From: Deltaproteobacteria bacterium
Lineage (GTDB): Bacteria > Desulfobacterota > SM23-61
Direction: 5' to 3'
DNA length: 8,476 bases
Assembly (NCBI GenBank): GCA_026388915.1
Contig: JAPLIW010000831.1
Location: 1 to 8,476, forward strand
Shown: in pieces, positions 6,899 to 8,476 of the stretch
How positions within the stretch are numbered: the first letter of the stretch is position 1
Layout of the letters: each line of letters begins with the position of its first letter
The notes under the pieces: model-generated
What the model was told of the DNA's origin: nothing
What the model saw: the letters and a program-made list of their open reading frames with translations, nothing else
Database searches by the model: none
Made by a program: the position numbers and the translations under genes

Positions 6899-6925
6899 CG
6901 CAGAGCACGCGGAGAACGCAGAGGA
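6899..6925. repeat. CGCAGAG repeat, three 9-base units
   Basis: CGCAGAGCA, CGCGGAGAA and CGCAGAGGA lie at 6899, 6908 and 6917 with an exact 9-base period, ten bases after the lipoprotein stop codon. The first and last units are identical to the two units at 986-1003. The gap 6890-7074 otherwise holds two heptad arrays and the ribosome site of the next gene, and no gene. Confidence 0.8.
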
Positions 6926-6981
6926 TAAATAGTTTAAGCGAGAAGCAAGGTTAAGGTACAAGCGACGAGGAACCAGGCCTA

Positions 6982-7004
6982 ACAACGGACAACGGACTAC
7001 TGAC
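6982..7004. repeat. Heptad array ACAACGG
   Basis: ACAACGG at 6982 and again at 6989 are followed by the related ACTACTG at 6996 and the first two bases of a further unit. The period is 7 bases. It lies in the leader region of the TPR gene. Confidence 0.65.
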
Positions 7005-7028
7005 ATAATATTGACCGCAGGTTCCCCC

Positions 7029-7049
7029 CACCCTGCACCCTGCACCCTC
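7029..7049. repeat. Heptad array CACCCTG, three units
   Basis: CACCCTG occurs at 7029 and 7036, then CACCCTC at 7043, with an exact 7-base period. The array ends 11 bases before the AAGGAG ribosome site of the TPR gene (7061-7066), so it lies in the 5' leader or promoter of that gene. Copy-number slippage here could alter spacing upstream of the gene. Confidence 0.75.
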
Positions 7050-7074
7050 AGGTGATCGGAAAGGAGAAGATTTC

Positions 7075-8199
7075 ATGAGAAGGGTATTCATCTCCGCAGT
7101 TATTTCTCTGGCTGTTCTTTCCTTTTCGGCCGGGTTTTCCGGGGCCCAGAACCTGGATGCATCTTTCTTCCTCCGTGCTCCGGCAGAGGTTGCCCAAGAC
7201 CTCTTTCAAAAAATGATCAGCATGAAGCCGGACGACGGGGATTACATGCTCCAGGCGGGGCTGAGCTATTGGGAGAAGGGACAAAGAGCCAATGCCGAAG
7301 ACCTCTTTGCCAGGGCGCTCAAGGCCAGTCCCAAGAGCTACAAGATTCCCCTCCGGATGGGAACCGCCTACCTGAAAAAGGGGGAGAACCAAAGAGCCGA
7401 TGAACTGATTCAGCAGGCGGTCAAGATCAAACCCAAGGAGGAGAATCTGTACCTGGAAGCAGGCCTGGCCTATCTGCAGGCCCGCCAGGGGACGAAAGCG
7501 GAAGAGATGTTCGCCAAGGTTTACCAGCTGGACCCCGACGACGAAGAGAACTATCTGGACATCGGGTACGGGTACCTGAAAGCAGGCCAGGTGGAAAAAG
7601 CCGGCGAATTGTTCGAAAAAGCCTTCAAGATGAAACCAGACCGTTACCGGTCCTTTATCCACACGGCGGTTGCTTACCTGGAAGTCGGCCAGGAGCAGAA
7701 GGCCTGGGAGACTTACGACCGGGCCGTAGCGGCTAAGCCCAAAGAAGAAAACATCCCCCTGTGGATGGCCATGGCCTGCTTGAAAAAGGGCCAGACCGCC
7801 AAAGGGGAAGAACTTTTTGCGAAAGTGGTTCAGCTCGACCCCAAGGATGAAGACAACTACCTGGACATGGCCGAGATCTATGCCGAGCAGGGTCAGGCTT
7901 CAAAAGTTGAGGAACTCACCGGCAAGGCCGTTTCTTACGCTCCCAAGAAGAATGTCCTTCTGCGCGCCGGGCTGGCGTTCTTAAAAGCCGGACAGCCGGC
8001 GAAAGCGGAGGAGTATTTCAACAGATCCTTCCAGGCGGCCCCTGACGATGAAGACCTTTACGTGGATGCCGGGCTGGCGTACCTGGAAAAGGGGGATACG
8101 CAGAAGGCGGCGGAGCTTTTCGCCAAGGGGATCAACCTGAAGCCGAAGAAGGAAAAACTCTACCTCAAGATCGGCCAGGCGTATGTGAAGAAAACCTGA
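7075..8199 (+). CDS. Exported tetratricopeptide-repeat (TPR) protein
   Basis: This 374-residue protein starts at ATG with AAGGAG eight bases upstream. Residues 1-24 form a signal peptide (MRRVF, hydrophobic core, cleavage after SGA), so it acts in the periplasm or on the envelope; there is no lipobox or further membrane helix. The rest is almost wholly TPR: a half repeat at about 31-56, nine repeats starting at 57, 92, 126, 160, 194, 228, 262, 295 and 329, and a C-terminal half repeat from 363. Spacing is 34 residues apart from the first (35) and the seventh (33). The usual small and aromatic TPR positions are seen (GLAYL, KAEELF, KPxxEx). The repeats follow a three-unit pattern described in the findings. 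TPR solenoids bind protein partners; the likely partners are the CsgG-like proteins encoded upstream, which is inference. It ends in a strong terminator. Confidence 0.9.
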   Translation: MRRVFISAVISLAVLSFSAGFSGAQNLDASFFLRAPAEVAQDLFQKMISMKPDDGDYMLQAGLSYWEKGQRANAEDLFARALKASPKSYKIPLRMGTAYLKKGENQRADELIQQAVKIKPKEENLYLEAGLAYLQARQGTKAEEMFAKVYQLDPDDEENYLDIGYGYLKAGQVEKAGELFEKAFKMKPDRYRSFIHTAVAYLEVGQEQKAWETYDRAVAAKPKEENIPLWMAMACLKKGQTAKGEELFAKVVQLDPKDEDNYLDMAEIYAEQGQASKVEELTGKAVSYAPKKNVLLRAGLAFLKAGQPAKAEEYFNRSFQAAPDDEDLYVDAGLAYLEKGDTQKAAELFAKGINLKPKKEKLYLKIGQAYVKKT

Positions 8200-8282
8200 T
8201 GACCGCCGACAGCCGACCGCAGACGGTCGACCGCAGACCTCCGTCAACGGTCGTCGGTCCACGGTCGGCGGTCATTTTTTTT
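8199..8282 (+). terminator. Rho-independent terminator built from a palindromic heptad array
   Basis: ATGACCGCCGAC (8199-8210) pairs perfectly with GTCGGCGGTCAT (8264-8275), a 12-bp GC-rich stem, followed by eight T bases (8275-8282). Between the arms the sequence keeps a strict 7-base period: six units starting with GAC (8201-8242), then four full units starting with GTC (8243-8270) and a partial fifth at 8271. The inside is therefore a long, imperfect extension of the hairpin, including the 10-base palindrome CGGTCGACCG (8224-8233). The stem begins on the last base of the TPR stop codon. The T run overlaps the stop codon of the convergent gene. In the minus direction only a short TTTT follows, so it should work mainly for the plus strand. 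Confidence 0.88.
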
Positions 8283-8476
8283 ATTTGCCTCCCATCACTT
8301 CCCTCTCCATCTTCTTCAATCCCTTCATGTAACCAAAATTCAGGACCAGATAGAGGCTGAAATGCTGGAACGAAAATGGGCGGCGCTGCCAGAGGGAGCG
8401 CAGGTTGTAGGTCTGGCTGTAGGCCCAGAAGATCTTTTCCTGCAGATCCCGGGGGGTAAAATTACGCGGCTGGAAG
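8281..8476 (-). CDS. C-terminal end of a probable cobalamin-binding radical SAM protein (partial)
   Basis: Reading the minus strand from the window edge, the frame is open for 65 codons to TAA at 8283-8281; the start lies outside the window. The tail contains PRNFTPRDLQEKIFWAYSQ and a following YNLRSLWQRR, then LVLNFGYMKGLKKMEREV. This arrangement (a short x-P-x-N/H-F-T-P-x-x-L-Q segment, an aromatic helix ending in Y-x-L/S-R-S, and a basic tail) is like the C-terminal region of B12-binding radical SAM proteins (COG1032, DUF4070-like), as I remember them. The catalytic CxxxCxxC part is not in the window, so the assignment cannot be confirmed here. It converges on the TPR gene. Confidence 0.6.
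   Translation of the reverse strand, partial: FQPRNFTPRDLQEKIFWAYSQTYNLRSLWQRRPFSFQHFSLYLVLNFGYMKGLKKMEREVMGGK

Noticed and set aside
7003..7016. CATAAT and TTGACC as promoter boxes for the TPR gene
   Set aside because: CATAAT (7004-7009) has no -35 partner at 16-18 bases and TTGACC (7011-7016) has no -10 box at the right distance; both may be chance within the repeat region.
6251..7662. Minus-strand open frames of 264 and 204 residues opposite the lipoprotein and TPR genes
   Set aside because: They lie antisense to proteins with a lipobox, signal peptide and TPR motifs. One of them also runs through the intergenic repeats. No family resemblance.

Overview
This GC-rich window looks like chromosomal DNA of a Gram-negative bacterium. 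The support is two CsgG-like envelope proteins, one with a textbook lipobox, an RND/MMPL exporter, signal-peptide proteins and strong Shine-Dalgarno sites. Short intergenic tandem repeats of the CGCAGAG type suggest a Desulfobacterota-like or related environmental lineage. That placement is an impression, not a result. I see no rRNA, tRNA, CRISPR array, insertion sequence or phage gene.

Layout: (1) Bases 1-159 hold the 3' end of an unrecognised plus-strand gene. (2) Bases 291-3660 hold two minus-strand genes. The upstream one is an 850-residue MMPL/RND exporter, and 145 bases downstream lies a small SAM-dependent methyltransferase resembling the DUF268 family. (3) A 227-base AT-rich divergent region (3661-3887) separates these from a plus-strand series. 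That series is a family 2 glycosyltransferase (3888-4580), a secreted CsgG-like protein fused to a calcium-type beta-propeller (4603-6318), a short CsgG-like lipoprotein (6329-6889) and an exported TPR protein (7075-8199). (4) After a strong terminator comes the 3' end of a minus-strand gene, probably a cobalamin-binding radical SAM protein (8281-8476).

The first three plus-strand genes are 22 and 9 bases apart and probably form one operon. The TPR gene follows after a repeat-filled 185-base gap and may be co-transcribed or separate. Together they read as a cell-envelope module: an inner-membrane lipid-type exporter, a cytoplasmic sugar transferase and a methyltransferase on one side, and periplasmic or outer-membrane scaffold proteins (CsgG, propeller, TPR) on the other. 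MMPL plus this GT2 type plus a methyltransferase is reminiscent of aryl-polyene or lipid-export loci. However, no ketosynthase, acyl carrier protein or LolA-like gene lies in the window, so this stays a hypothesis.

The most unusual signal is between the genes. Nearly every intergenic gap carries short tandem arrays of one of two kinds. One kind is a CRCAGAG-like unit with a 9- or 10-base period (170, 986, 1066, 3680 and 6899). The other has a strict 7-base period but a different sequence at each place (226, 6982, 7029 and 8201). The 8201 heptad array is also palindromic and ends in a T run, making it a terminator. The TPR protein shows its own higher-order pattern, a three-TPR (102-residue) super-repeat.
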